A DNA stretch of 64,000 nucleotides from Chryseobacterium cucumeris (GTDB taxonomy: Bacteria; Bacteroidota; Bacteroidia; Flavobacteriales; Weeksellaceae), in contig NZ_LUVZ01000044.1 of the NCBI RefSeq assembly GCF_001593385.1, forward strand, positions 248,001 through 312,000. The letters run 5' to 3'. Position 1 is the stretch's first letter; every line of letters starts with the position of its first letter. Both the position numbers and the translations under genes were made by a program. Positions 51,386 through 59,372 of this stretch are shown here, piece by piece. Below the pieces are notes generated by a model. That model was not told the origin of the DNA, did no database searches, and worked only from the letters and a program-made list of their open reading frames with translations.

Positions 51386-52672
51386 TTATATAATACCAAG
51401 AACCAATGCACTCAGCAACATGATGACTGATGATCCCAAGGCCCACTTTAATGTATATTTCAAATGATCTGAAAACTCCACACCCGCCAGCGATACCAAC
51501 AGATAAGTAGACGGAACCAATGGACTCAGAAGGTGAGAACCCTGCCCGATAAGACTTGCTCTTCCCAATATTTCCGGTGAAATTCCCAATTGATGACCGG
51601 TAGCAACGATAATAGGCAATATTCCAAAGTAGTAGGCATCATTAGACAGGAAAAAAGTAAACGGGATACTGAATAAAGCGGTCACGATATTCATATAACC
51701 ACCCCAGCTCTTAGGAACTATTTCTATCATACTGTTTCCCATTGCCTGCATAATACCCGATCCGTTCAGGATTCCCGTAAAAATTCCGGCCCCAAAGATC
51801 ATTCCGGCCACTGATAGGGCATTTCCTGCATGTTTGGAAATGATTTTCTGCTGGTCCTTTAATTTGGGATAATTGATGATGGAAGCGATACAGAAAGCAA
51901 TCATAAAGGCAATCCCTAAAGGAACAATATCAAGAATCATGACTACCAAAAGGGTAATGGTAAGAGCAAGATTGATCAGAATCAGTTTCGGGCGGCGGAG
52001 TGAAGGATCTGCTTCGCCAATAATATCATTGCTGTTGTAGCGTGTAAACTTACCGTGTTTTGCAATTCGTATTTTTTCTCTTCTGCCCAAAATATAGGCA
52101 ACAAATATAACCCACAGAATCCCTATAGCCATAATAGGAATCATAGGCACGAATATTTCAGTGTGGCCAAGCTTCAGGGAACTCATTACCCTTGCTGTTG
52201 GTCCTCCCCAGGGAAGAATATTCATAATCTGCCCGGCAAGCATAATAATACAGGTAAGAATCAACGGATTCATCCCTTGTTTTTTATACAACGGAAGCAT
52301 AGCAGCCACGACAATTAAATAGGTGGATGAACCATCACCATCCAATGAAACCAATGCTGTAAGAACAGCAGTTCCTATTGTTGTTTTGATGGGATTGTCT
52401 CCAACTGCTTTTAAAATTATATTCACTAGCGGTTCAAAAAGTCCCGTATCTATCATTAAACTGAAATAAAGGATCGCAAAGATCAGCATAACACCAGTCA
52501 GAGCTATTTCTTTGACACCGTTTTTCATCATGTCTCCCAACTGAGGACCAAAGCCTGCAAAAAGGGCTATGGTTACCGGCACAATGACCAAAGCGGTTAG
52601 AGGAGTCATCTTTTTGTTCATGATGAGAATCATGAAGATGAAAATCATTAAAAAACCAAGAAATGTTAGCAT
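51386..52672 (-). CDS. CitMHS-family citrate transporter
   Basis: 428-residue membrane protein with about eleven helices of the CitMHS family, which carries citrate complexed with a divalent metal (Mg2+ or Ca2+) together with a proton. Seen: LVSLDGDGSSTYLIVVAAML, CIIMLAGQIMNILPWGGPTA, FGAGIFTGILNGSGIM and FLSNDAYYFGILPIIVATGH, LGRASLIGQGSHLLSPLVPS. The DGDGS and NxxPWGGP segments typify the family. It is followed at 24 nt by the start of a DUF2490 protein gene upstream on the same strand; both are divergent from the LytTR system. Confidence 0.9.
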   Translation of the reverse strand: MLTFLGFLMIFIFMILIMNKKMTPLTALVIVPVTIALFAGFGPQLGDMMKNGVKEIALTGVMLIFAILYFSLMIDTGLFEPLVNIILKAVGDNPIKTTIGTAVLTALVSLDGDGSSTYLIVVAAMLPLYKKQGMNPLILTCIIMLAGQIMNILPWGGPTARVMSSLKLGHTEIFVPMIPIMAIGILWVIFVAYILGRREKIRIAKHGKFTRYNSNDIIGEADPSLRRPKLILINLALTITLLVVMILDIVPLGIAFMIAFCIASIINYPKLKDQQKIISKHAGNALSVAGMIFGAGIFTGILNGSGIMQAMGNSMIEIVPKSWGGYMNIVTALFSIPFTFFLSNDAYYFGILPIIVATGHQLGISPEILGRASLIGQGSHLLSPLVPSTYLLVSLAGVEFSDHLKYTLKWALGSSVIMLLSALVLGII

Positions 52673-52696
52673 AGTTATCTATAAATATTAATGAGG

Positions 52697-53389
52697 TTAT
52701 TGTTGTTTCTTTTTTCTCCAGTCAAAACTGTTTCTGAAGCCTATAAATCCGTAGTTACTTGTTTTTCCGGTTTCCATCTGATTGATAAAGGCCAGTTCCA
52801 GAGCAGAATTTTTTCCCACTTTTATTCCAAGGCCTGCGGTAATACGATTACTGTCGAAAGGCTCTGTTTTATCCACATTCATTCTTATTTCATTTTTAAG
52901 AATACCATAGAGTTTTTCTTTTTCTCCTTTTTTGTTGAAGGGAATACGGACAGAGATCAGGTACCGGAGTCTTACCTCAAATTCATCGGGATTGCTGAGG
53001 AAACGTTCTTCCACTCTAAGGCGGTTAGAGATGGAGGTTCTCCCGATGAAATACTCCGCAGTTACCTGCTGGAAAGGTCTTTTTTCATATCTTATCTTTT
53101 TAGAATCGTCGGCATTATAAGATTCGAGGATCAGAAACATAGCTCCTGCTGCAGGTCTAATATTTTCAGCTACTTCATAATCTACATAGGCATTTACCAG
53201 AAAAAGTCTTGTATCATAAGCCAGATCGAAGGAACGGTACTGGGTAAGTGCAGTTAAAGTACTTTTATCGGTAAGCTTTGCCGACATCAGGTACTGAAAC
53301 CACATATTGTAATTATCTTTACTCTGACTATAAAGTCCGTTGAATAAACATAATGATAAAATAAGAGTTAATTTTATATTGATTTTCAT
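52697..53389 (-). CDS. DUF2490 outer-membrane-like protein
   Basis: 230-residue exported protein (signal peptide MKINIKLTLILSLCLFNGLY), with alternating beta strands such as WFQYLMSAKLTDKSTLTALT, VNAYVDYEVAENIRPAAGAM and RVEERFLSNPDEFEVRLRYL, and a C-terminal GFIGFRNSFDWR. This matches DUF2490, presumed small outer-membrane barrels. It lies 24 nt upstream of the citrate transporter gene and probably shares its transcript, with the TATATTTG box at 53418-53425. It may pass the substrate to the inner-membrane transporter (inference). Confidence 0.8.
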   Translation of the reverse strand: MKINIKLTLILSLCLFNGLYSQSKDNYNMWFQYLMSAKLTDKSTLTALTQYRSFDLAYDTRLFLVNAYVDYEVAENIRPAAGAMFLILESYNADDSKKIRYEKRPFQQVTAEYFIGRTSISNRLRVEERFLSNPDEFEVRLRYLISVRIPFNKKGEKEKLYGILKNEIRMNVDKTEPFDSNRITAGLGIKVGKNSALELAFINQMETGKTSNYGFIGFRNSFDWRKKKQQ

Positions 53390-53417
53390 ATAATATTGGG
53401 TTAATATTGTACTTTTT

Positions 53418-53425
53418 CAAATATA
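53418..53425 (-). promoter_or_regulatory. -7 box of the DUF2490-citrate transporter genes
   Basis: TATATTTG on the minus strand fits TAnnTTTG, 28 nt before the DUF2490 ATG. It faces away from the kinase promoter box 83 nt to the right. Confidence 0.5.
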
Positions 53426-53507
53426 TTTATTAGAAAGAGTGGCTCTGGAATTTTTCAATCAATGACAGTTTTTCTCAACGAACTGCATTTTGAGGCAAAA
53501 AGATATT

Positions 53508-53515
53508 TATATTTG
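53508..53515 (+). promoter_or_regulatory. -7 box of the histidine kinase-LytTR operon
   Basis: TATATTTG fits TAnnTTTG. It lies 26 nt before the preferred kinase ATG and excludes the upstream GTG at 53518 as start. Confidence 0.5.
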
Positions 53516-53541
53516 AGGTGTTTCAAAATAAGGTATGGACT

Positions 53542-54654
53542 ATGTTTTTAATCATTAATTTTATTATTATATTATTGATTATCAGAATTTTATTTAGTGG
53601 TAAGATTCTGGAAAGTCTTATGAAATACCGTTGGAAATTTTTGTTGAGGTTTCAGCACATTTTTTTCCTTTTTATCTTCATTTTGATGACTTATTTCACC
53701 GAAAACTACTTCCTGGACTCAACTCAGTTGGTAATAAGCATTATTTTGAACACCATTTTCAATGTGGGAATTTACTATCTGGTGTACTATTATCTGGTTC
53801 CCCGGTTCTATTTATCCAATAAATACCCGGAATTTATTCTCTATGCTTTAATTCTTTTTTTAGGGTCAAGTCTTTTCAGGATATTGTGGGAGCCTGCAGT
53901 TTTCCAGATGGATTTCAGCAGAGAAGGTTACCATGTCGGGTTTCTGTATAATGTTTACATTTCACAGGGAATTATCATTCTGGTGGGTTCTTTTTTGGGA
54001 ATTACCAAAGACAAATTTTTAATAGAACAGGATGTGATCAGCCTTGGAGAAGAGAAAGATCAGCTTTATCTTGATTTACTGAAATCTAAACTGAATCCTC
54101 ATTTTTTGTTGAATACGCTTAATAATATATATGCCAATAGTTTTACCCATTCAGAGAAAACTTCGGATTCTATTTTGCAGTTGAGCAAACTTTTGAAATA
54201 TATTATTTATGACAGTGGAAAAGAAAAAGTAACCGTTTCTCAGGAATTTTCTTCATTAAAAGCACTTGCTGCGCTGTATCAGCTTAAATATAATAATCAG
54301 CTTGATATTGTCATGGATATTGAAGATCAGGAAGAATTTGACATTGCGGAAATCCCGTCCGCTATACTCCTTACATTATTTGAAAATGCTTTAAAACATT
54401 CAGCAATAGGAGAAGATGCTCACGCTTTTATAAAATTATTCTGTCATATTGAGCGCTCCGAACTGTATTTTGAAATTATAAATTCTGTCGGGAAAGATAG
54501 AACTCTTGTCGCTGAATCTGATTATCACGGATTGGGTAACGAAGCAATTATTCATATATTGGAAAAATTTTATCCGGATCAGTATGAGTTTTATTCCGGC
54601 CCGAAAGAAAATGATCAATATAAAATAGCTTTAACAATTACTATCAATGGCTAA
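53542..54654 (+). CDS. LytS-type sensor histidine kinase
   Basis: 370-residue sensor kinase. Four hydrophobic helices occupy the first 170 residues (IINFIIILLIIRILFSG, FLFIFILMTYF, FNVGIYYLVYYYLVP, FILYALILFLGSSLF). The C-terminal kinase part has the LytS-type His box KSKLNPHFLLNTLNNIYANS and the ATP-binding N box LTLFENALKHSAIG; a short G-box region follows. This is the His_kinase (PF06580) class, without a classic HisKA dimer domain. The signal it senses is unknown. It overlaps the response regulator gene by 8 nt. Confidence 0.9.
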   Translation: MFLIINFIIILLIIRILFSGKILESLMKYRWKFLLRFQHIFFLFIFILMTYFTENYFLDSTQLVISIILNTIFNVGIYYLVYYYLVPRFYLSNKYPEFILYALILFLGSSLFRILWEPAVFQMDFSREGYHVGFLYNVYISQGIIILVGSFLGITKDKFLIEQDVISLGEEKDQLYLDLLKSKLNPHFLLNTLNNIYANSFTHSEKTSDSILQLSKLLKYIIYDSGKEKVTVSQEFSSLKALAALYQLKYNNQLDIVMDIEDQEEFDIAEIPSAILLTLFENALKHSAIGEDAHAFIKLFCHIERSELYFEIINSVGKDRTLVAESDYHGLGNEAIIHILEKFYPDQYEFYSGPKENDQYKIALTITING

Positions 54655-55345
54655 TCTGACTATCGTAAATGTAGATGATGAATATCCTGCATTGCAGCTT
54701 GTAAAACAATATTGTGATCAGCTTGAAGAGGTTGAACTGCTGGCTTCATTTCAGAAACCGGAAGAAGCACTGGCATTTCTGAAAACCAATAAAGTAGATC
54801 TTGTTGTTTTCGATATCAATATGCCTGGTATTAATGGAGTAGAGCTTTTGCAGCAGCTTCCTGATCCGCCGCTATGTATTTTTCTTACGCTGGAAACAAA
54901 ATATGCAGTGAAAGCCTTTGAGCTGGATGTTGTTCATTACCTTATCAAACCTGTGGATTTTGAAACATTTAAAAAAGCAGTCCATAAAGCAAGGGATTTT
55001 GTTCAGTTTAAAAGCTCAGCCAGCAGTCAGCAGCAGGAAGACTTTATTATGTTCAAATCCAATTATGTGATGAATAAAGTTTTCCTAAAAGATATTCTCT
55101 GGATACAGGGATTCGGAGAATATATTGTCCTGATGACGCCGTTGAAAAAGTATATGATTCTGGAGAGAATGTCCAATTTTGAAGAGAAGTTTCAACATTT
55201 CGGTTTTATCAGAATTCACAAGTCTTATATTGTGTTATCAGAACATATCAATTCGTATAATTCCAGCCATGTTTTTTTGAAAAACGGCGATGAGCTTCCG
55301 TTAGGGAGAACTTATAAAAAGAATGTAAAAGAACATTTAAGTTAA
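54647..55345 (+). CDS. LytTR-type response regulator
   Basis: 232-residue regulator. The N-terminal receiver domain shows Asp10/Asp11, phospho-acceptor Asp56 (VVFDINMPGINGVELL), Thr in IFLTLETKYAV and Lys in YLIKPVDFETF. The C-terminal LytTR DNA-binding domain runs from about residue 130: YVMNKVFLKDILWIQGFGEY, FIRIHKSYIVLSEHI and LKNGDELPLGRTYKKNVKEH. It forms one operon with the kinase. LytTR regulators often control bacteriocin or quorum-type peptide genes, which is notable because two such peptide genes follow. A terminator-like hairpin lies at 55349. Confidence 0.93.
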   Translation: MANLTIVNVDDEYPALQLVKQYCDQLEEVELLASFQKPEEALAFLKTNKVDLVVFDINMPGINGVELLQQLPDPPLCIFLTLETKYAVKAFELDVVHYLIKPVDFETFKKAVHKARDFVQFKSSASSQQQEDFIMFKSNYVMNKVFLKDILWIQGFGEYIVLMTPLKKYMILERMSNFEEKFQHFGFIRIHKSYIVLSEHINSYNSSHVFLKNGDELPLGRTYKKNVKEHLS

Positions 55346-55348
55346 AAA

Positions 55349-55375
55349 ATAAAGCCGGAATATTTCCAGCTTTAT
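55349..55375. terminator. Shared terminator between LytTR gene and peptide 1
   Basis: ATAAAGCCGGAA / TTCCAGCTTTAT (one mismatch) with a TAT loop between convergent genes. Confidence 0.75.
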
Positions 55376-55401
55376 CTTAAATTGTTATCTAAGGATTGGA
55401 A

Positions 55402-55536
55402 CTATGGGCAATATTGTCCAGGTCCGATCCACAGGATACATTGTCCTTTGTAATTGTACTCACAGCAAATACGTCCTGCTGCTCCGCCATTGACTGATTT
55501 CTGAGCATCTCTGCTTAATAATTTAGCGTTTTTCAT
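55402..55536 (-). CDS. Double-glycine leader Cys-rich peptide 1 (bacteriocin-like)
   Basis: 44-residue peptide, too short to be noticed in most ORF calls. The leader MKNAKLLSRDAQKSVNGG ends in Gly-Gly, the recognition and cleavage site of peptidase-ABC exporters. The core that follows is AAGRICCEYNYKGQCILWIG then PGQYCP, with the pattern CC-x7-C-x9-CP, which could form two disulfides. It closely matches peptide 2 at 55767 (same leader, same LWIGPGQ motif). Bacteroidota bacteriocin-like precursors have such leaders; activity is not shown. No dedicated exporter or maturation gene lies beside it. Confidence 0.85.
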   Translation of the reverse strand: MKNAKLLSRDAQKSVNGGAAGRICCEYNYKGQCILWIGPGQYCP

Positions 55537-55620
55537 AGTTAATAATATTTTGTTTTGTATATCCCTGAACATTTAAAGTCAATCAGGATTTTGACATTTG
55601 GTGTAAAAGAAGTGAAGATA
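55537..55620 (-). promoter_or_regulatory. Conserved upstream block of peptide 1
   Basis: Contains CAAATGTCAAAATCCTGATT followed by GACTTTAAATGTTCAGGG, nearly identical to the block before peptide 2. GTCAA and TTGAC form a dyad spaced by 8 nt, and CCTGA/TCAGG a second dyad. Confidence 0.6.
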
Positions 55621-55716
55621 GTATTTTTCTTTATTTTGTGATATATTATAGTTGGTTTTTTTTATAATAAAATTTTGATTATCAGGTTGTAAGTAAAATA
55701 TATGATAAGAAAAAAG

Positions 55717-55742
55717 ATAAAGCCGGAAATTTCCGGCTTTAT
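55717..55742. terminator. Palindromic terminator after peptide 2
   Basis: ATAAAGCCGGAAATTTCCGG then CTTTAT: a 13-bp perfect inverted repeat, 24 nt after the stop of peptide 2. Confidence 0.8.
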
Positions 55743-55766
55743 AAAAATTGTTATCAGATGACAGAA

Positions 55767-55904
55767 CTAAGGACAGTTTTGTCCAGGTCCGATCCATAAA
55801 GTACATTTTCCGTTGTCGTCGCGTTCGCAGCATACGAGTCTGGCAGCAAGCCCGCCATTGATGGTTTTCTGAGCATCTCTGCTTAGTAATTTGGCATTTT
55901 TCAT
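55767..55904 (-). CDS. Double-glycine leader Cys-rich peptide 2 (bacteriocin-like)
   Basis: 45-residue peptide. Leader MKNAKLLSRDAQKTINGG with the Gly-Gly cleavage site; core LAARLVCCERDDNGKCTLWI then GPGQNCP, again CC-x7-C-x9-CP and the LWIGPGQ motif. It is a tandem paralogue of peptide 1, with a leader differing at two residues and a more diverged, acidic core segment (ERDDNGK; EYNYKGQ in peptide 1). Conserved leader with variable core is typical of leader-guided, secreted peptides. It has its own terminator and a conserved upstream block. Confidence 0.85.
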   Translation of the reverse strand: MKNAKLLSRDAQKTINGGLAARLVCCERDDNGKCTLWIGPGQNCP

Positions 55905-55990
55905 AAGTAATATTTTGTTTTTTTGAACCCTGAGCATTTATTGTCAATCAGGTTTTTGACATTTGATGTTATGGTGATTCAAATATAAAA
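55905..55990 (-). promoter_or_regulatory. Conserved upstream block of peptide 2
   Basis: Contains CAAATGTCAAAAACCTGATT followed by GACAATAAATGCTCAGGG, the same as the block before peptide 1 except at a few bases, including the GTCAA...TTGAC dyad. Confidence 0.6.
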
Positions 55991-56099
55991 CTTTTTAAGT
56001 CAGGTTGTTATATTTTTTATAGACGAAAGAAAGGTGTTGGTATTGTAAGGTAGTTCAATGGATGAATGAACTTGGGATGAAAAGGTTTAAACAAAAAAA

Positions 56100-56154
56100 T
56101 ACTTCATATTAAAAAGGTTATAAGAAGTATTCTTTGCCCTTTTAATATGAAGTA
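56100..56154. repeat. Long imperfect inverted repeat after the M1 peptidase
   Basis: TACTTCATATTAAAAAGG and CCTTTTAATATGAAGTA pair over 17 bp with one bulge around a loop of about 20 nt. It lies 34 nt beyond the peptidase stop and lacks a good T run. Confidence 0.75.
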
Positions 56155-56187
56155 GTGCTGTATTACTTAAAAGTTACAACCTTTTTT

Positions 56188-58575
56188 TTAACTTTTTCCT
56201 GCGGCCTGCATTGGATTAACCTTTCCGGTTGAACCTCCTCTTACAGAGCCTCTTCCCTGTTTTTGTTTGAAAAGTTGGAATTTTGAAGTTTCAGTACCCG
56301 TTCCGGTGCTGCTCCAGAAATTATTGGTTGTATCAATATCAGCAGTTTCTCTCATTGGATCCAGCTGAATAGATTTCAATTTCTTATCAAAATAATACGT
56401 CTTGGAAACTTTTTGTTCGTTCAGCCTCCAGATTTGTGCAGCAGATTTATCATACAATTTTGATCCGTCTTCAAACGTGAATTCAAGAATGATAGGCATT
56501 ACCAGACCGCCTTTATTCACAAAATCGATCTGATATCCTGTAATATTTTTGAATTTCTCTTTATCCTTTGCATCTAAAGGAAGACCTGATTCTGTTTTGA
56601 TGGTGTATTGCTTATTATTATCAATCTTTTCCTGACCTCTGTCATATTTGTAATAGAAATCCTGAACATCTTTATCACCATCTACATAGAATTTGATATT
56701 CTTATCTTCTCTGTTTCTGATTTTTGAAAGATCCTCAAAACTGTTTACCAATGGTTTTTCAACCTGATATTGTACTTCAGCAGCAGCTTTTGGATCACTC
56801 TCAAGATTAGGAACAGCAACCGTTACTTTATCAATAGCAATATCTACAGGATCTGTACCGTAGAACCAGCCTCTCCAGAACCAGTCAAGGTCTTCACCAC
56901 TGGCATCTTCCATGGTACGGAATAAATCTGCGGGTTCAGGATGCTTGAATGCCCATCTTTTGGCATAGGTTTTAAATGCTTTGTCGAAAAGTTCCCTTCC
57001 CATGATTGTTTCACGAAGAATATTCAGTCCTGTAGCAGGTTTTGAATAGGCGTTCGGACCATACTGAACAATATTTTCAGAGTTACTCATGATAGGTTCC
57101 AGTTGATCTTTCGGAAGTTTCATATAATCTACGATCGTCCATGCCGGTCCTCTTTTGGATGGGAATTTATTATCCCACTTTTCTTCTGTAAGATATTCTG
57201 TGAAGGTATTCAGGCCTTCGTCCATCCATGCCCATTGTCTTTCATCAGAATTGATGATCATTGGGAAGAAGTTGTGTCCAACTTCATGAATAATTACTCC
57301 AAGCATTCCGTTTTTGGTTCCTTCAGAATAGGTTCCGTCTTTTTCGGTTCTGCCAAAATTGAAACAGATCATCGGGTATTCCATTCCGTTGGCTGCTTCT
57401 ACGGATTGTGCTACAGGATATGGATAAGGAATCGTAAATTCTGAATACGTTTTAATGGTATGAGCTACCGCTTTTGTAGAAAACTTTCTGTAAAGGCCGT
57501 AAGATTCTTTTGGATAGAAACTCATAGCCATTACTTTATTGTTGTTTTCAGGAATCGTTACACGCATTCCGTCCCAGACAAACTTTCTGGAAGAAGTCCA
57601 TGCAAAATCACGAACATCTTTCGCTTCGAAAACCCATGTTTTTCTTTGTTTTGAATGATTTTTCTCCGCTTTTTTAGCTTCGTCTAACGTTACAATTTCT
57701 ATAGGTTCAGAAGCATTTTCTGCTTTTCTGTATCTTGAAAGCTGATCAGAAGTTAATACCTGATCATAATTTTTACATTCTCCTGTTCCGCCAACAATAT
57801 GATCGGCAGGTACATTCATGGAAACCTTAAAGTCTCCAAAGACCAAGGCAAATTCACCTCTTCCTGTAAACTGGTGGTTTTGCCAGCCCTGGAAGTCACT
57901 ATACACGCACATTCTTGGGTACCATTGTGCCATAGTATACAGGTCATTGCCATCTTCAGGGAAGTTTTCAAAACCTCCTCGGCCTCCCATTTTAATTCTG
58001 TCAGAGATATTGTAGTTCCAGTCTACTTTGAAAACGAATTTCTCTCCCTTTTTCAAAACTTTTGGAAGATCAATACGCATCATCGTTTTGTTCACCGTAT
58101 ACTTCAATGGATTCCCTGAAGCATCTGTTACTTTTTCAAGACTTACACCATAACCGTTATCTTTTACAGGAAGTTCAGAAACTTTAAGCTGCTGGTCCGT
58201 AGTGGAAGAACGAAGTACAGATGAAGTGTCATATCCTGCATTTCTGATGCTTGAGTGTTCGTTTTCATCAAGCTGCAGCCAGATATAATCCAACTCATCG
58301 GGAGAATTATTGTAGTAAGTCACCGTTTCTGAACCTTTCAGATTTCTTTTATCTTCATCAAGATAAGCAGTGATGTTGTAATCGGCTCTGTTCTGCCAGT
58401 ATCCGTGACCGGGAGTTCCTGAAGCTGTTCTGTAGATGTTGGGTGTTGGCAGAATAGTTCCCAGCTGCTCAAACTTATTGCCGTGATTGCTGCCCGGGTT
58501 ATTCTGAATATTTTGTGCGGTGAAACCTGTATATGCAAATACAGAAAGTGAAAGTATAACAACTTTTAGTTTCAT
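56188..58575 (-). CDS. M1-family zinc metallopeptidase
   Basis: 795-residue exported aminopeptidase-like protein. It has a signal peptide (MKLKVVILSLSVFAYTGFTA), an N-terminal beta-sandwich region (TYYNNSPDELDYIWLQLDEN), then the M1 catalytic domain with GMEYPMICF (GAMEN-like exopeptidase motif) and the zinc motif HEVGH near residue 430 followed 18 residues later by the third ligand Glu in WMDEGLNTFTEY. The C-terminal part is an Arg/Gly-rich tail (KQGRGSVRGGSTGKVNPMQA). It probably cleaves peptides at the cell surface or in the periplasm. A TATCTTTG box at 58599-58606 is the likely promoter. Confidence 0.92.
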   Translation of the reverse strand: MKLKVVILSLSVFAYTGFTAQNIQNNPGSNHGNKFEQLGTILPTPNIYRTASGTPGHGYWQNRADYNITAYLDEDKRNLKGSETVTYYNNSPDELDYIWLQLDENEHSSIRNAGYDTSSVLRSSTTDQQLKVSELPVKDNGYGVSLEKVTDASGNPLKYTVNKTMMRIDLPKVLKKGEKFVFKVDWNYNISDRIKMGGRGGFENFPEDGNDLYTMAQWYPRMCVYSDFQGWQNHQFTGRGEFALVFGDFKVSMNVPADHIVGGTGECKNYDQVLTSDQLSRYRKAENASEPIEIVTLDEAKKAEKNHSKQRKTWVFEAKDVRDFAWTSSRKFVWDGMRVTIPENNNKVMAMSFYPKESYGLYRKFSTKAVAHTIKTYSEFTIPYPYPVAQSVEAANGMEYPMICFNFGRTEKDGTYSEGTKNGMLGVIIHEVGHNFFPMIINSDERQWAWMDEGLNTFTEYLTEEKWDNKFPSKRGPAWTIVDYMKLPKDQLEPIMSNSENIVQYGPNAYSKPATGLNILRETIMGRELFDKAFKTYAKRWAFKHPEPADLFRTMEDASGEDLDWFWRGWFYGTDPVDIAIDKVTVAVPNLESDPKAAAEVQYQVEKPLVNSFEDLSKIRNREDKNIKFYVDGDKDVQDFYYKYDRGQEKIDNNKQYTIKTESGLPLDAKDKEKFKNITGYQIDFVNKGGLVMPIILEFTFEDGSKLYDKSAAQIWRLNEQKVSKTYYFDKKLKSIQLDPMRETADIDTTNNFWSSTGTGTETSKFQLFKQKQGRGSVRGGSTGKVNPMQAAGKS

Positions 58576-58598
58576 AACCGAAATGATTTTTTAATGAT

Positions 58599-58606
58599 CA
58601 AAGATA
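58599..58606 (-). promoter_or_regulatory. -7 box of the M1 peptidase gene
   Basis: TATCTTTG on the minus strand fits TAnnTTTG, 23 nt before the ATG. Confidence 0.5.
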
Positions 58607-58642
58607 GTAATTACCTGTTGAATTAATGAGAATATTTAACTT

Positions 58643-59221
58643 TTAAAAAGGAATTCTTTCCAAAGTCATTTTTAAGGATAAAGCAAATACTCCGGAAGAA
58701 ACAAAGAGTATCCAGTCTTTTTTATTCACTTTAAAAAGATTGAGTGAAATGAACAGGATGATTAAAATCGCAGCAACAATTACAATCTGGCCAAGCTCCA
58801 AACCAATATTAAACCCAAGGAGAGGTAACGCAATACTTTGGCTTTTAGCAATCATTACTCTTGCTGTGTTGGCGAATCCCATCCCATGAACCAGGCCGAA
58901 GATCAGTGCAAGATAATAATTAGCCCGCATCAAAGTCTGTTTCTGATTTTTCATGATAATATTATCCATGGAAGTAAGAACAATCGTTAAAGGAATTAAA
59001 AACTCCACCCAGTCAGAAGGAACTCTGAAAACATCCAGAATGCTTAAAGCTAAGGTAATAGAATGCCCGATTGTAAATGCGGTAACAAGAATCAGGATTT
59101 TTTTCCAGTCACTGTAAGAGTACACAGCTATCAAAGCTAAAACAAAAAGCTGGTGATCCAGTGCATCCAGAGAAATAATATGTTCCCATCCAAGGTTTAA
59201 ATAAAAAACGAAATCCTGCAT
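58643..59221 (-). CDS. HupE/UreJ-like membrane protein
   Basis: 192-residue membrane protein with about six helices. Seen: LGWEHIISLDALDHQLFVLA with HxxxxxDxxDH and a later LVHGMGFANTARV and GFNIGLELGQIVIVAAILII: both are the HupE/UreJ-type motifs of nickel or cobalt-linked membrane proteins. No urease or hydrogenase gene is near, so the cargo metal is not known. It has its own promoter area, 68 nt before the M1 peptidase gene. Confidence 0.85.
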   Translation of the reverse strand: MQDFVFYLNLGWEHIISLDALDHQLFVLALIAVYSYSDWKKILILVTAFTIGHSITLALSILDVFRVPSDWVEFLIPLTIVLTSMDNIIMKNQKQTLMRANYYLALIFGLVHGMGFANTARVMIAKSQSIALPLLGFNIGLELGQIVIVAAILIILFISLNLFKVNKKDWILFVSSGVFALSLKMTLERIPF

Positions 59222-59372
59222 TTTGATTAAAAAATTTTATATTTTGAATATATTGGTAAAATATTGTTAATTTTATTATTTGATTTAATTTTTACACTTA
59301 ATCTTTATTGATATTATGTGTTATTTATGTTTTAAATAAAAATTGTATAATTGTATTGCTTAAAAATGAAAT

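Noticed and set aside
55579..55947. Minus-strand frame of 122 codons across the peptide region
   Set aside because: It runs in another frame through the peptide 2 gene and its conserved leader block. The leader peptides with their GG motif and conserved cores explain the region better.
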